64,000 nt of DNA from Marinibacterium profundimaris. Its GTDB lineage: Bacteria; Pseudomonadota; Alphaproteobacteria; Rhodobacterales; Rhodobacteraceae. The position numbers and the translations under genes were made by a program. Positions 17,149 to 25,650 of the stretch are shown piece after piece. Where the stretch lies: positions 1 to 64,000 of the forward strand of contig NZ_AQQR01000015.1 of NCBI RefSeq assembly GCF_002210095.1, in the 5' to 3' direction. How positions within the stretch are numbered: the first letter of the stretch is position 1; every line of letters starts with the position of its first letter. Below the pieces are notes generated by a model. The model made no database searches and was not told the origin of the DNA. It saw only the letters and a list, made by a program, of their open reading frames with translations.

Positions 17149-18586
17149 GGCGCTGCGCCTCGGCGTCCTCGCCGTCCTCGCGCTGACGCTCTACCGGGTC
17201 GTACTGCTGGCCTTCGCCAGCGCCGATCTCTTCGTGGACGAAGCGCAATACTGGGCCTGGGGCCAGAACCTCGAATTCGGCTATTACTCCAAGCCGCCGC
17301 TGATCGGCTGGGTAATCCGCGCATTCACCGAAGTGGCGGGCAGCGATGCGCCCTTTTGGATCCGCCTGCCCGGCCCCCTGTTCCACGGCGCCGCGGCGCT
17401 GGTGGTGCTAGCCACCGCGCGCCGGCTCTGGGGCGATGTGGCGGGCGCGGCGACGGGGATCGCCTATGCCTCCATGCCCGGCGTGGCGCTTGGTGCGCTG
17501 CTGATCTCGACCGACACGATCCTGCTGCCCTTCTTCGCGCTGGCCCTGTTCTTCTGGCTGAAGCTGACCGAACGCTCCTCCGCCGGCGTGGCCCTGGCCA
17601 TGGGCGCGGCCGTCGGCCTCGGCATGATGGCGAAATACGCGGCGATCTACTTCGTCCTGGGCGCGCTCTTCTCGGTGATCTTCGTGCGCGGAGCCCGGAT
17701 CTCCTGGCGCGACGCCGCGCTGGCCGCGCTGGCCTTCCTCGTGGTCTTCGCGCCCAACATCCTCTGGAACCTCCAGAACGGCCTGACCACGGTCTCGCAC
17801 ACCGCCGACAACGTCGACTGGATCAACGATCCCTCCACCCGCCTGCGCCTGAACTTCTCCGGCCTCGCCGAATTCTTCGGCGGCCAGTTCGGAGTCATGG
17901 GCCCGGTCTTTTTCGCCGCCTACCTCGTGGTAGTGGCCCGCAAGATCGTCACCGGAGACTGGCCCGCTCGCTGGCTGATCTGGATGAGCCTGCCAATCAT
18001 CCTTCTGGTCTGCGTCCAGGCGATCCTCAGCCGTGCCTATGCCAACTGGGCCGCGCCCGCCTATGTCGCCGCCGTGATCCTCACCGCGCCCTGGCTCTTC
18101 GACCGCGCGCGCCGCATCTACTGTGCAGCACTCGGCATCAACCTGGCGCTGTCCCTCGCCCTGCCGCTGGCCGCCGTCTTCGCCACCAGCTGGACCCTGA
18201 ACGACCGCCTGGTCCTGGGCCGCTACGTCGGCCGCGCCGAGGCCAGCGCTCGGATCCTCTCGACCGCGAGAGAGGCCGGCCTCACCGATGTCGTCGCCAC
18301 CAGCCGCGATCTCCTCGCCGATCTCTTCCACGCTGCCAAGGGCACCGGCATCGCCCCCTGGTCCGTCCCCTTCGAGGGCCATGTGCCCCACTATTACGCC
18401 CAGCGCTTCCCCTACCCCACGGGCCAGTCCGCCCCGGCCCTCTATGCAGATTTCGCTGATGTCCCGCCCCTCTGCGCCCCCGGCACCGAGGTTACCGAGC
18501 TCACCCGCTGGGACATCCCCGGCGGCGCCTACCGAGGCCGCACCCTCGTCGCCTGGCGCGTCGGCCCCGGCTGCTGGACGGACTGA
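17102..18586 (+). CDS. GT39/ArnT-like membrane glycosyltransferase
   Basis: A polytopic glycosyltransferase of about 494 residues in the PMT/ArnT superfamily, which moves a sugar from polyprenyl phosphate to a periplasmic acceptor. The diagnostic first periplasmic loop is present (LFVDEAQYWAWGQNLEFGYY, then SKPPLIGW); the catalytic Asp is the one in DEAQYW. It has about ten membrane spans and a C-terminal soluble part. The start is uncertain: the ATG at 17102 lies 47 bp inside the LAB_N gene and has no clear ribosome site, but no better start exists before the first helix. The overlap implies tight coupling in this three-gene set. Confidence 0.82.
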   Translation: MPATSGWSAPKSTAPEALRLGVLAVLALTLYRVVLLAFASADLFVDEAQYWAWGQNLEFGYYSKPPLIGWVIRAFTEVAGSDAPFWIRLPGPLFHGAAALVVLATARRLWGDVAGAATGIAYASMPGVALGALLISTDTILLPFFALALFFWLKLTERSSAGVALAMGAAVGLGMMAKYAAIYFVLGALFSVIFVRGARISWRDAALAALAFLVVFAPNILWNLQNGLTTVSHTADNVDWINDPSTRLRLNFSGLAEFFGGQFGVMGPVFFAAYLVVVARKIVTGDWPARWLIWMSLPIILLVCVQAILSRAYANWAAPAYVAAVILTAPWLFDRARRIYCAALGINLALSLALPLAAVFATSWTLNDRLVLGRYVGRAEASARILSTAREAGLTDVVATSRDLLADLFHAAKGTGIAPWSVPFEGHVPHYYAQRFPYPTGQSAPALYADFADVPPLCAPGTEVTELTRWDIPGGAYRGRTLVAWRVGPGCWTD

Positions 18587-18651
18587 GCCCACCCCCCGCA
18601 AGGCACGGCGCAACGCGCCATCTGACATGTAAAAGAGATCACCCGCCAAAA

Positions 18652-18704
18652 GGCAGGATTGTCCCGCGCGGGGTGGGCGGGCGGGAGCGTGGGACAAGCC
18701 TGCC
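18652..18704. terminator. Long inverted repeat between convergent genes
   Basis: Arms GGCAGGATTGTCCC (18652-18665) and GGGACAAGCCTGCC (18691-18704) pair with one mismatch around a 25-nt G-rich loop. It lies between the GT39 stop and the creatininase stop. It is likely a bidirectional 3' end structure, though neither side has a proper U-tract. Confidence 0.5.
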
Positions 18705-18718
18705 CCGCTCCCAACAGG

Positions 18719-19495
18719 TCACACCGTCCCGGGCAGCTTCATCCGCTTCACCTTGTAAAGCAGCTCCACGAACCCCCGCACCTGATGCGCACAGGTCGCC
18801 CGCCCCTTCTCCGCCGTCGCCTGCGCCGCCTCGCCGACGATCCCCGTCTCCGACAGGTCCGACGCGATCCAGCCATAGCTCACCGGCCCGATCGGCGGGA
18901 TCTCAGTCACCGCAGCACTCGACGGCGTATCCACCGCGCGCCCCATGTCCACCGTGTGCGGGGCAAAGGCCAGCATCAGCGAGGTCTCCCGATCCCCGCC
19001 ATGGATCCCGTGGGTGACCTCTTCCTCCGAATACAGCCCCTCCGGCGCACCGAACCCGCCCCACTGGCATTTCACCGCCAGCATCCCCGCCTGCACCCGC
19101 AGCTCCCGCGACAGGATCGAGACGAGGTCCAGGTTCCCGCCATGGGAATTCACGATCACGATCTTCTTCACCCCCGCCCGCGCCACCGACAGCCCGATCT
19201 CCACCCAGGCCTGCAACGCCGTCGCCGCCGACAGCGTCAGCGTGCCCCCGGCCCAGAGATGTTCGTTCGACTTCCCCACCGCCTGCACCGGCAGGATGCG
19301 GATATCCAGGTCCTCCGGCACCACGCGCCGCAGCTCGGCCAGCATGCCCTCGGCGATCAGCGTATCGGTCCCCACCGGCAGGTGCGGCCCGTGCTGTTCG
19401 ATCGCGGCGGTGGGCAGGATCGCGATGGTCTCCATCGGGTCGCACTTGCCGAATTCCTCGTAACGGTACTCGGCCCAGTCAAGGCGTCGGGTCAT
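18719..19495 (-). CDS. Creatininase-family amidohydrolase
   Basis: A 258-residue metal-dependent hydrolase of the creatininase fold. Metal-binding signatures are ILPTAAIEQHGPHLPVGTD near residue 25 (Glu/His/Asp), VNSHGGN near 110 and the later HGGDRETS near 160. The family covers creatinine amidohydrolase, formamide hydrolases, MftE and sugar-lactone hydrolases, so the substrate is open. The ATG at 19495 has GGAGA upstream. It follows the two flavodoxin-fold genes on the same strand after a 100-bp gap that holds a direct repeat. It is probably the final hydrolytic step of the pathway fed by the ABC importer at 22.2-24.9 kb. Confidence 0.85.
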   Translation of the reverse strand: MTRRLDWAEYRYEEFGKCDPMETIAILPTAAIEQHGPHLPVGTDTLIAEGMLAELRRVVPEDLDIRILPVQAVGKSNEHLWAGGTLTLSAATALQAWVEIGLSVARAGVKKIVIVNSHGGNLDLVSILSRELRVQAGMLAVKCQWGGFGAPEGLYSEEEVTHGIHGGDRETSLMLAFAPHTVDMGRAVDTPSSAAVTEIPPIGPVSYGWIASDLSETGIVGEAAQATAEKGRATCAHQVRGFVELLYKVKRMKLPGTV

Positions 19496-19539
19496 CTGGT
19501 CGTCTCCGGGATCACCACTCGAATTCAGGCGCACAGGGC

Positions 19540-19590
19540 AGCGGGCGCCCGCGGGGAGGGTGGGTGGGAGCGGGCGCCCGCGGGGAGGGG
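19540..19590. repeat. 21-bp tandem-type direct repeat with palindromic core
   Basis: A 21-bp unit occurs at 19540-19560 and 19569-19589 (29-bp period). Each copy contains the perfect palindrome GCGGGCGCCCGC followed by GGGGAGGG. It lies between the flavodoxin-fold gene and the creatininase gene. It could be a paired regulatory site, an RNA structure or a local duplication. Confidence 0.6.
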
Positions 19591-19595
19591 TCGCA

Positions 19596-20222
19596 TCACG
19601 CGTTTACCGTCTCCGGCGCCTTCGCCGCCCCGACAAACCGCTCCATCTTGCGCGCAACCTTCGCCAGGTGCTTCGCCCGGCTCTCGGGCGTCGATGAATC
19701 CATCAGGTAATGCGCCGCGAAGGTCGTCTTGCACCGCGGCGCGCAGATCAGCCGCAGGCCCCGCAGCAGCGTCCGCTTGCCCGGCGCGCCCACGAACCGC
19801 GTCAGCCACCAACTGGCCCCGCAGGTGGTGAACACCCCCAGCCGCGTGATGTTGCTCAGCCCCGGCCGGATATCCGGATGTCCCTCCGACGGCATCAGGA
19901 AGGCCACACCGGGCACCAGAGCCCGGTCCAGCCAGCCCTTCAGGATCGCCGGCAACCCGTACCACCAGGTCGGGTAGACGAAGATCAGCGTGTCGCACCA
20001 CGTGAGATCCTCGATCTCCTGCTCGATCCCCTGCCGGTTGAGGCTCTCGTCCTCGTACCATTCATGCTCCTGCGCCGTCAGCACCGGCGCGAAAGGCCCT
20101 GCATACAGATCCACCAGCCGCACCTCGGCCCCGACCGCCGCCAGCTTCTCCAGCACCACCTCCCGGACCGCCTCGGTGAAACTCGCCTTCCGGGGATGAC
20201 AATACACAACAAGCGCCCGCAT
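19596..20222 (-). CDS. Flavodoxin-fold NAD(P)H-dependent oxidoreductase, copy 2
   Basis: A 208-residue FMN-binding quinone-reductase-type protein of the NQO1/KefF (Flavodoxin_2) family. It starts MRALVVYCHPRKASF, where H-P with the following Ser/Phe forms the phosphate loop. FVYPTWWYGLPAILKGWLDR near residue 82 is the flavin-contacting segment typical of the family. It abuts the next copy upstream without a gap (stop and start adjacent). Two paralogues together may make a heterodimeric flavin reductase or quinone reductase, possibly supplying reduced flavin or reducing an intermediate made by the adjacent FAD enzyme. This is inference. Confidence 0.87.
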   Translation of the reverse strand: MRALVVYCHPRKASFTEAVREVVLEKLAAVGAEVRLVDLYAGPFAPVLTAQEHEWYEDESLNRQGIEQEIEDLTWCDTLIFVYPTWWYGLPAILKGWLDRALVPGVAFLMPSEGHPDIRPGLSNITRLGVFTTCGASWWLTRFVGAPGKRTLLRGLRLICAPRCKTTFAAHYLMDSSTPESRAKHLAKVARKMERFVGAAKAPETVNA

Positions 20223-20804
20223 TCAGAACGCCTCCATTTCCTTACCCACACGGGCGAGGAATGCCGCCCGTTTCTCGTCACTGGCCCGGTTCATATCGTA
20301 GAGCGCGAGATAGCGCATCTTTTCGGGCCGGCAGACATTCCACACCGCCCTCTTGACGCAGCGCCGCGGCGGATCCCCCGCCCCGATCGCGCGCCAGCGC
20401 GTGCCGCCATAGGTCGTCACCGCCGCCAGCTTGCGGATATGCGTCAGGTTCGGTTTCACGAACCCGTCTTCCAGCCGGAACGACACGCCGGGAAGGAACA
20501 CGCGGTCCAGAAACCCCTTCAGGATCGCCGGATAGCCGAAGTTCCACACCGGGAACACCATCACCAGAGCCTGCGCCGCCCTCAGCCTTTCGACATACTC
20601 CCGCACCGGCTCCAGGTTCGGCCCTTCGTCATGGTAACCGCGCCGTTCCTCTTCCGTGAGAACCGGCGAAAACCCCTCGGCATTCAGGTCGCAATCATCG
20701 ACCTCCCATCCCGAAGCCCCCAGCGCCTCCACCGTCCGCTTGTGCAGCGCGGCCGAGAAGCTCTCGGGGCACGGATGCGCAAAAAGAACCAGCGCCCGCG
20801 CCAT
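20223..20804 (-). CDS. Flavodoxin-fold NAD(P)H-dependent oxidoreductase, copy 1
   Basis: A 193-residue paralogue of the downstream gene. It starts MARALVLFAHPCPESFSAAL, the Flavodoxin_2 phosphate loop, and has VFPVWNFGYPAILKGFLDRV at the flavin site. The shared PAILKG(W/F)LDR and the matching PGV(A/S)F region show common descent, but the copies differ across most of their length, so this is an old duplication. It starts one base beyond the stop of the FAD oxidoreductase gene, in the same operon. Bound flavin is probably FMN or FAD; substrate unknown. Confidence 0.87.
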   Translation of the reverse strand: MARALVLFAHPCPESFSAALHKRTVEALGASGWEVDDCDLNAEGFSPVLTEEERRGYHDEGPNLEPVREYVERLRAAQALVMVFPVWNFGYPAILKGFLDRVFLPGVSFRLEDGFVKPNLTHIRKLAAVTTYGGTRWRAIGAGDPPRRCVKRAVWNVCRPEKMRYLALYDMNRASDEKRAAFLARVGKEMEAF

Positions 20805-22205
20805 CTATTCCGCCGCCTTCATCCCGGGCCAGGCGTACATCCTCGCGTAATCCCAGTCCGGATCGTCCCAGGCGATCATCTTGCCGGGGTTCAGCAGGCC
20901 CTTGGGATCCGCCTCGCGCTTGAAGGCCAGCTGGGTGTCGTCCACCGTCTGCCGACCGCCTTCCTCCAGCGTGTACCGATGCGGGTTGAAGATCAGCGCG
21001 CCGGCCTCCTCGTGCAGGCGGACGATCTCGTCCAGCCGTTCCTCGGTGGTGAACTTCACCATCGACAATCCGGCAAAGCCCACCTTGCCGTTCATCCGGA
21101 TCGCCTCCAGGTGCTGCAGCACCTCGGGGCTGAAATCGTCCCGCATCTTCGCGATCAGCTCAAGGTGGTCGGGAAAGGCATAGCGCACCTGCAGATAGGT
21201 GATCGACGGTTCCACCTTCAGCGCGCGCAGCGTCGTGTGGTTCCAGCCGTATTCAAAGACCGGCCCCGGAGCGCGCGGCCAGTCGTGATCGTCCGAGCGG
21301 TAGATCATCCGCATGTCCTCCCGGCGGTTCAGGAAGGTCAGGAAGCCGTCCATCGACTGCGGCGCCACCATCAGCCCGATCAGATGCGTGCCTTCGTCCA
21401 CATGCGGCTTGACCCGTGTGAAATAGGCATGCGCCGTCGGCGCCTCGTAGACCGAGGCGAGCTTGAGCAGGATGCCATCCTCGTTCGCCAGCTCGTCGGC
21501 GAAATGCGTGGCCGCCATGAAATCGTCCGAAGCCACGAAGATGTCGATCCACTCGTAGGCCGGGGCCAGCGGCATCTCCAGCTCGGTGATGATCCCGTTG
21601 GTGCCATAGGCATGTGAGACCCGCGCAAGCTCCTCTCCGGTGAATTCCAGGATGCGCGGCTGTTCCTCCATCGTCACGACCCGCAGGCGGATGATGTTGC
21701 CCAGATCGCGCAACGACCCCCAATGGACCGAGCCGACACCGCCCGAGCCCCCGGCGATGAACCCGCCGATCGTCGCCGTCGCCCAAGTCGAGGAAAACAT
21801 GCGGATCTCCTGCCCCGATTGCGCCTTGCACTCGGAATCCAGATCCTTCAGCAGGCAGCCGGGTTCGACCACCACGCGGCCGGGCATCACCGACTTCACC
21901 CGGTTGAGATAGCGCAGGTGCATCACGCAGCCGCCCGCCAGCGGCATCGCCTGCCCGTAATTGCCGGTGCCCGCGCCCCGCGTCGTGACCGGCACGTCGT
22001 GGTCATAGCAGACCTTCAGCACCTCGATCACCTCGGCCTCGGATTTCGGGCTGACCACGAAATCGGCCACCACGTGATCCAGCCGCTCTTTCAGCACCGG
22101 CGAGTACCAAAAGAAATCCCGGCTTTTCGATTTGATCGCGGCGGCGTTCTCGTCGATCTCCAGATGGGCCAGGGCCGCCTTCGCGGCAGCGACGTTGTCC
22201 TTCAT
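20805..22205 (-). CDS. FAD-binding oxidoreductase (FAD_binding_4 / D-lactate dehydrogenase type)
   Basis: A 466-residue soluble flavoprotein of the vanillyl-alcohol-oxidase/D-2-hydroxyacid dehydrogenase superfamily. The FAD pyrophosphate-binding segment is at about 71-100 (VPVTTRGAGTGNYGQAMPLA), followed by GGVGSVHWGSLRD near 150 and a C-terminal cap. The start fits the operon, with the permease stop 9 bp upstream. Family members oxidise hydroxy acids, alcohols or amines, passing electrons to oxygen, quinone or cytochrome. Genome context (importer upstream; two reductases and a creatininase downstream) suggests oxidation of an imported nitrogen-containing or heterocyclic compound, but this is not proved. 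Confidence 0.88.
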   Translation of the reverse strand: MKDNVAAAKAALAHLEIDENAAAIKSKSRDFFWYSPVLKERLDHVVADFVVSPKSEAEVIEVLKVCYDHDVPVTTRGAGTGNYGQAMPLAGGCVMHLRYLNRVKSVMPGRVVVEPGCLLKDLDSECKAQSGQEIRMFSSTWATATIGGFIAGGSGGVGSVHWGSLRDLGNIIRLRVVTMEEQPRILEFTGEELARVSHAYGTNGIITELEMPLAPAYEWIDIFVASDDFMAATHFADELANEDGILLKLASVYEAPTAHAYFTRVKPHVDEGTHLIGLMVAPQSMDGFLTFLNRREDMRMIYRSDDHDWPRAPGPVFEYGWNHTTLRALKVEPSITYLQVRYAFPDHLELIAKMRDDFSPEVLQHLEAIRMNGKVGFAGLSMVKFTTEERLDEIVRLHEEAGALIFNPHRYTLEEGGRQTVDDTQLAFKREADPKGLLNPGKMIAWDDPDWDYARMYAWPGMKAAE

Positions 22206-22214
22206 GTCTTCTCC

Positions 22215-23069
22215 TCAGACTTCCCGCTTGATGGCGCTTTCGTGCCACTTCCGCAGAAGCAAATGGCTGATGAAACTGGTCAGCGCATAGATCGCCACGC
22301 CCGCCCCCGCGATCAGGAACAGCGCCGCGAACATGCGCGGAATGTTAAGCCGATACCCGGCCTCGAGGATGCGGAACGCCAGCCCCGCGCCCATGCCGCC
22401 CGTCCCGGCGGCAAACTCGGCCACCACCGCCCCGATCAGGCTCAGGCCCCCCGCGATCCGCAGACCGCCCAGGAAATAGGGCAGCGCCGAGGGCAGCTGC
22501 AGAAAGCGCAACCGCTGCCAGCGCGTGGCGCCGTAGATGGTGAAAAGGTCGCGCAGGTTGTGATCGGTGGAGTTCAGCCCCAGCGTCGTGTTCGACAGGA
22601 TCGGAAAGAAGGCCACGATCCAGGCGCACAGGATGATCGCCGGCACGGTATCCATGTAGATCAGGATCAGCGGCGCGATCGAGATCACCGGCGTCACCTG
22701 CAGGATCACGGCGTAAGGGTACAGCGCCATCTCCAGCCAGCGCGACTGCGTGAACAGCACGGCGATCCCGACGCCGCCGATGATCGCGGCCAGCAGCGCG
22801 GCACATGCCACCTTCAGCGTGATGATCAGCGAGGACGCCAGCGTGGCCCAGTCGATCCAGAGCGTCTTGGCCACCAGCCCGGGGCGCGGCAGGATGTAAT
22901 GCGGGATCTCGTTGACCACGACGATCCGGTCCCAGCCCCAGATCGCCAGCGCGCCGACGACCAGCGGCACCAGCCAGCGCCCGATCCTGTCGCGCCGTTG
23001 CCTGCGCTGGCGCGCGGCCTCTTCGGGGTCCATCGGCGCCTCGGCCAGGCGTTCGTCGGCGATGCTCAT
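22215..23069 (-). CDS. ABC transporter permease (NitT/TauT type)
   Basis: A 284-residue inner-membrane permease of the BPD_transp_1 class, with about six spans from residue 33 onward and the EAA loop GATRWQRLRFLQLPSALPYF near residue 180 that docks to the ATPase. The N-terminus is charged and cytoplasmic. It works with the adjacent ATPase and binding protein in import of a small molecule such as a sulfonate, nitrogen compound or pyrimidine. The start at 23069 follows the ATPase gene by 31 bp. Confidence 0.92.
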   Translation of the reverse strand: MSIADERLAEAPMDPEEAARQRRQRRDRIGRWLVPLVVGALAIWGWDRIVVVNEIPHYILPRPGLVAKTLWIDWATLASSLIITLKVACAALLAAIIGGVGIAVLFTQSRWLEMALYPYAVILQVTPVISIAPLILIYMDTVPAIILCAWIVAFFPILSNTTLGLNSTDHNLRDLFTIYGATRWQRLRFLQLPSALPYFLGGLRIAGGLSLIGAVVAEFAAGTGGMGAGLAFRILEAGYRLNIPRMFAALFLIAGAGVAIYALTSFISHLLLRKWHESAIKREV

Positions 23070-23100
23070 GCCCGCTCTCCCATGGCTCTGCCCTGCCCCA

Positions 23101-23889
23101 TTACACCGGCTCTCCCATCGCGCGTTTCAGCGCCTCGGAGGCCGAGCGGCAATGGGCGGCGTATTCGGCGCTGGTGCGGAACACTTCGGTGCGCGGATAG
23201 GGCTCCGCCACCGTCAGCTCCTCGATCACACGTCCCGGGCGGGCCGCCATGATGACGATGCGATCCGACAGGAAGACGGATTCGAACACCGAATGGGTCA
23301 CGAAGATCACCGTGCAGCCGATCTTCTCCTTCATCGCCAGCAGGTCGTTGTTCAGCTTGAACCGCGTGATCTCGTCCAGCGCGGCAAAGGGTTCGTCCAT
23401 CAGGATCAGGCTCGGCTTCGTCACCATCGCCCGCGCGATCGACACCCGCATTTTCATCCCGCCCGACAGCTCGCGCGGATAGGCGCCTTCGAACCCCGTC
23501 AGGCCGACCAGCTCCAGCGCCTCGGCGATATCCGCCTTCACCGAGGCCTTCGACCGGTGCTTCAGCCGCATCGGCAGCCAGACGTTGTCCTCGACCGTGG
23601 CCCAGGGCATCAGCGTCGGTTCCTGGAACACTACGCCCAGCTCCTGCGGGCCGTCCCAGCGGATGCGCCCGGCACTTGGGTGGATCAGACCCGCGATCAG
23701 GCGCAGCGCGGTGGACTTGCCGCAGCCCGACGGTCCCAGCAGCGATATGAAATCGCCCTGCCGCACGTCCAGCGCCATTCCGCGCAGCGCGACCACGTCC
23801 CGGCCAAAGGTCTTGCCCACCTGGTCCAGCCGCATCAGCGGCGGACGCGCCGAGATCGTCGCCGCGTCCAGTGTTTCGGTCCCGCTCAC
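23101..23889 (-). CDS. ABC transporter ATP-binding protein (NitT/TauT type)
   Basis: A 262-residue ATPase with Walker A GPSGCGKST near residue 53, Q-loop VVFQEPTLMPW near 92, signature LSGGMKMRVSIARAM near 140, Walker B LILMDEPFAALD near 160 and the switch His in FVTHSVFES. All catalytic residues are present. It starts one base after the binding-protein stop, and the permease follows. Together these make a complete importer (SBP, ATPase, permease). Confidence 0.94.
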   Translation of the reverse strand: MSGTETLDAATISARPPLMRLDQVGKTFGRDVVALRGMALDVRQGDFISLLGPSGCGKSTALRLIAGLIHPSAGRIRWDGPQELGVVFQEPTLMPWATVEDNVWLPMRLKHRSKASVKADIAEALELVGLTGFEGAYPRELSGGMKMRVSIARAMVTKPSLILMDEPFAALDEITRFKLNNDLLAMKEKIGCTVIFVTHSVFESVFLSDRIVIMAARPGRVIEELTVAEPYPRTEVFRTSAEYAAHCRSASEALKRAMGEPV

Positions 23890-23890
23890 C

Positions 23891-24904
23891 TCAGTTCCCG
23901 GTCAGCGCCGCCTTCACCGGCAGCGCCGCGCCGGTGTTGGCGAAATCCAGCGTGTAGGACTTGGTGTAATCCAGCCCCTCCTCCACGACACCGGCGGCGA
24001 CCATCTTGTCGTAGAAATCCTTGATCGTGGCATCGGTCATGGCGCCGATGCCCAGCTCCAGGCTGTCGCCGCTGTCGACGATGCCGTATTCCAGCATCTT
24101 CTCCAGCGAATAGGCCAGCTGTTCATCCGACATGTCCGGATTGTCTTCCTGGATCAGCGCGTTCGCCGCGCTCGGGTCCCCGTAAAGGTAGTTCGCCCAG
24201 CCGATCGCCGATCCCTCGACGAAGCATTTCACCACCTCGGGCTTTTCCTCGATCGTCTCCGCCATGGCCGACACCATCGTCGCGTAGGTCGAAAAGCCCT
24301 TGTCGGCCAGCACCCAGATGTCCGGCTCGAACCCGCCCTCGCGCTCGATCGCGAAGGGTTCTGACGTGATATAGCCCTGCTGCGCACTGTTCTCGTCGGC
24401 CAGGAAGGGCGCGGGGTTGAACGTGTAGGGCACGCGCTTCTCGGCCTCGAAGCCGAAATCGGTGATCAGCCACTGGTAGAAGCTCTGGAACCCGTTGTCG
24501 CCGATGAACAGCTTGTCGAGATCCTTGAGCCCCTCGAAACTGTCGACCTTGCCGGGATGGGTCAGCAGCACCTGCGGTTCCTTCTGGAAATGCGCGGCCA
24601 CGGTCACGACCGGGATGTCCTGGGCCACCGCGTTGAAGGCCAGAAGGAAATTCCCGTCCATCACGAAATCGATCTTGCCCGCCATCAGCATGGCGCGGTT
24701 GTTCACCTGCGGCCCGCCCGGCACGATCGTCACGTCCAGCCCGCAGGCCTCATAGGTGCCGTCGGCCAGCGCCTGATAATACCCGCCATGCTCGGCCTGG
24801 GCGACCCAGTTGGTGCCGAAGGACACCTCGGTCAGCTCCTGCGCCATGGCCGACCCGCCAAGAAGCGCCAGCCCGCTGGCCGCCGCGAGAATGGATTTCG
24901 ACAT
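23891..24904 (-). CDS. NMT1/THI5-like ABC substrate-binding protein
   Basis: A 337-residue periplasmic binding protein of the SsuA/THI5/NMT1 type, with a signal peptide MSKSILAAASGLALLGGSAMA cut before QE. The mature protein shows family stretches such as FGTNWVAQAEHGGYYQAL, FVMDGNFLLAFNAVAQ and AHFQKEPQVLLTHPG. The family binds sulfonates, aromatic nitrogen compounds, or thiamine pyrimidine precursors. The start is certain: a near-perfect AGGAGGTGAC lies just before the ATG at 24904, implying strong translation, as usual for the SBP at the head of an operon. It leads six further genes on the same strand. Confidence 0.92.
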   Translation of the reverse strand: MSKSILAAASGLALLGGSAMAQELTEVSFGTNWVAQAEHGGYYQALADGTYEACGLDVTIVPGGPQVNNRAMLMAGKIDFVMDGNFLLAFNAVAQDIPVVTVAAHFQKEPQVLLTHPGKVDSFEGLKDLDKLFIGDNGFQSFYQWLITDFGFEAEKRVPYTFNPAPFLADENSAQQGYITSEPFAIEREGGFEPDIWVLADKGFSTYATMVSAMAETIEEKPEVVKCFVEGSAIGWANYLYGDPSAANALIQEDNPDMSDEQLAYSLEKMLEYGIVDSGDSLELGIGAMTDATIKDFYDKMVAAGVVEEGLDYTKSYTLDFANTGAALPVKAALTGN

Positions 24905-24918
24905 TGTCACCTCCTGTT

Positions 24919-24951
24919 GGGGCGCCGTCCTCATCTGTCGGGGCGCCGTCC
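24919..24951. promoter_or_regulatory. Paired GGGGCGCCGTCC repeats before the importer operon
   Basis: GGGGCGCCGTCC occurs at 24919-24930 and again at 24940-24951. The repeats are spaced 21 bp centre to centre (two helical turns), with the palindrome GGCGCC in each. They lie 15-47 bp upstream of the SBP start, overlapping where the 5' leader or promoter should be. A dimeric regulator site is possible; no regulator gene is adjacent. Confidence 0.35.
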
Positions 24952-25164
24952 CCGTTGCACGCTGTTTGCAGGCTCACAATTCAACGCCATCGCGAAGCGG
25001 GCCAGTGCGCGCAGGGAGGAGACAGGAAGTTACGCCCAGGGGAAGAGAAGCCGCGCCCATTAATTGAGCAGGCCAGCGGGCCCGCCACCCCTCAGGTTGC
25101 AGGCCCCGGCCCCGCACCAGGGGGGCAGCATTCCGGAATTCGGCCCTTGCCCGCGCCGCCCGGG

Positions 25165-25650
25165 TCAGCGGCGGTAGATGAAGCAGCGCCCCGGCACCGC
25201 GCCTTCGGGCAGCGCCAGCTCTTCGAGCGTGTCGAAATACATCCGGTCCGACGACACCATCAGCCCGCCGGGCGCCAGCAGCGGCTCGATCAGGGGCGAG
25301 ACCTTGCGCGCGAAGATGTCGTTCTTGTCGCGATTGTGCCCGCCCAGGTCGGCATGGGCCAGGCTGATGGTGGGACCGAACCGCTGCAGCGCCTGCGGCA
25401 GGGTCTCCATCACGTCGCCGAGGATGGCGAACTCGGGCTCGGGCGTGCTGTCGGGATGCGAGGCGATCTCGCGCTCGAACACATAGATATCCCGGTCCAC
25501 GACCGTTTCGCGCAGGTGGTGATAGGTGCGCCCATTGCCCAGCCCCAGTTCGAAGACCGGCCCCGCAAGCCCGTCCGTGGCGGCGATGGCGTGGTCCAGA
25601 CAGGCGCGCTGCGACACCATGCGGTCGATGAAAAGGTCGAGGCGGGTCAT
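25165..25650 (-). CDS. Small class I SAM-dependent methyltransferase-like protein
   Basis: A 161-residue protein with a methyltransferase-type nucleotide loop, FELGLGNGRTYHHLRE, near residue 33, and SLAHADLGGHNRDKND near 96. It is shorter than most methyltransferases and may be a single-domain or degenerate form. It is clearly paralogous to the protein at 42290-42766, sharing LGLGNGRTY and LAH.DLG at the same spacing and C-terminal P..(C/L)F(I/Y)YR. The ATG at 25650 has GGAGAG upstream. It stands alone between two ABC operons. The longer open frame upstream on this strand is antisense to the peptide ABC genes. Target unknown. Confidence 0.8.
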   Translation of the reverse strand: MTRLDLFIDRMVSQRACLDHAIAATDGLAGPVFELGLGNGRTYHHLRETVVDRDIYVFEREIASHPDSTPEPEFAILGDVMETLPQALQRFGPTISLAHADLGGHNRDKNDIFARKVSPLIEPLLAPGGLMVSSDRMYFDTLEELALPEGAVPGRCFIYRR

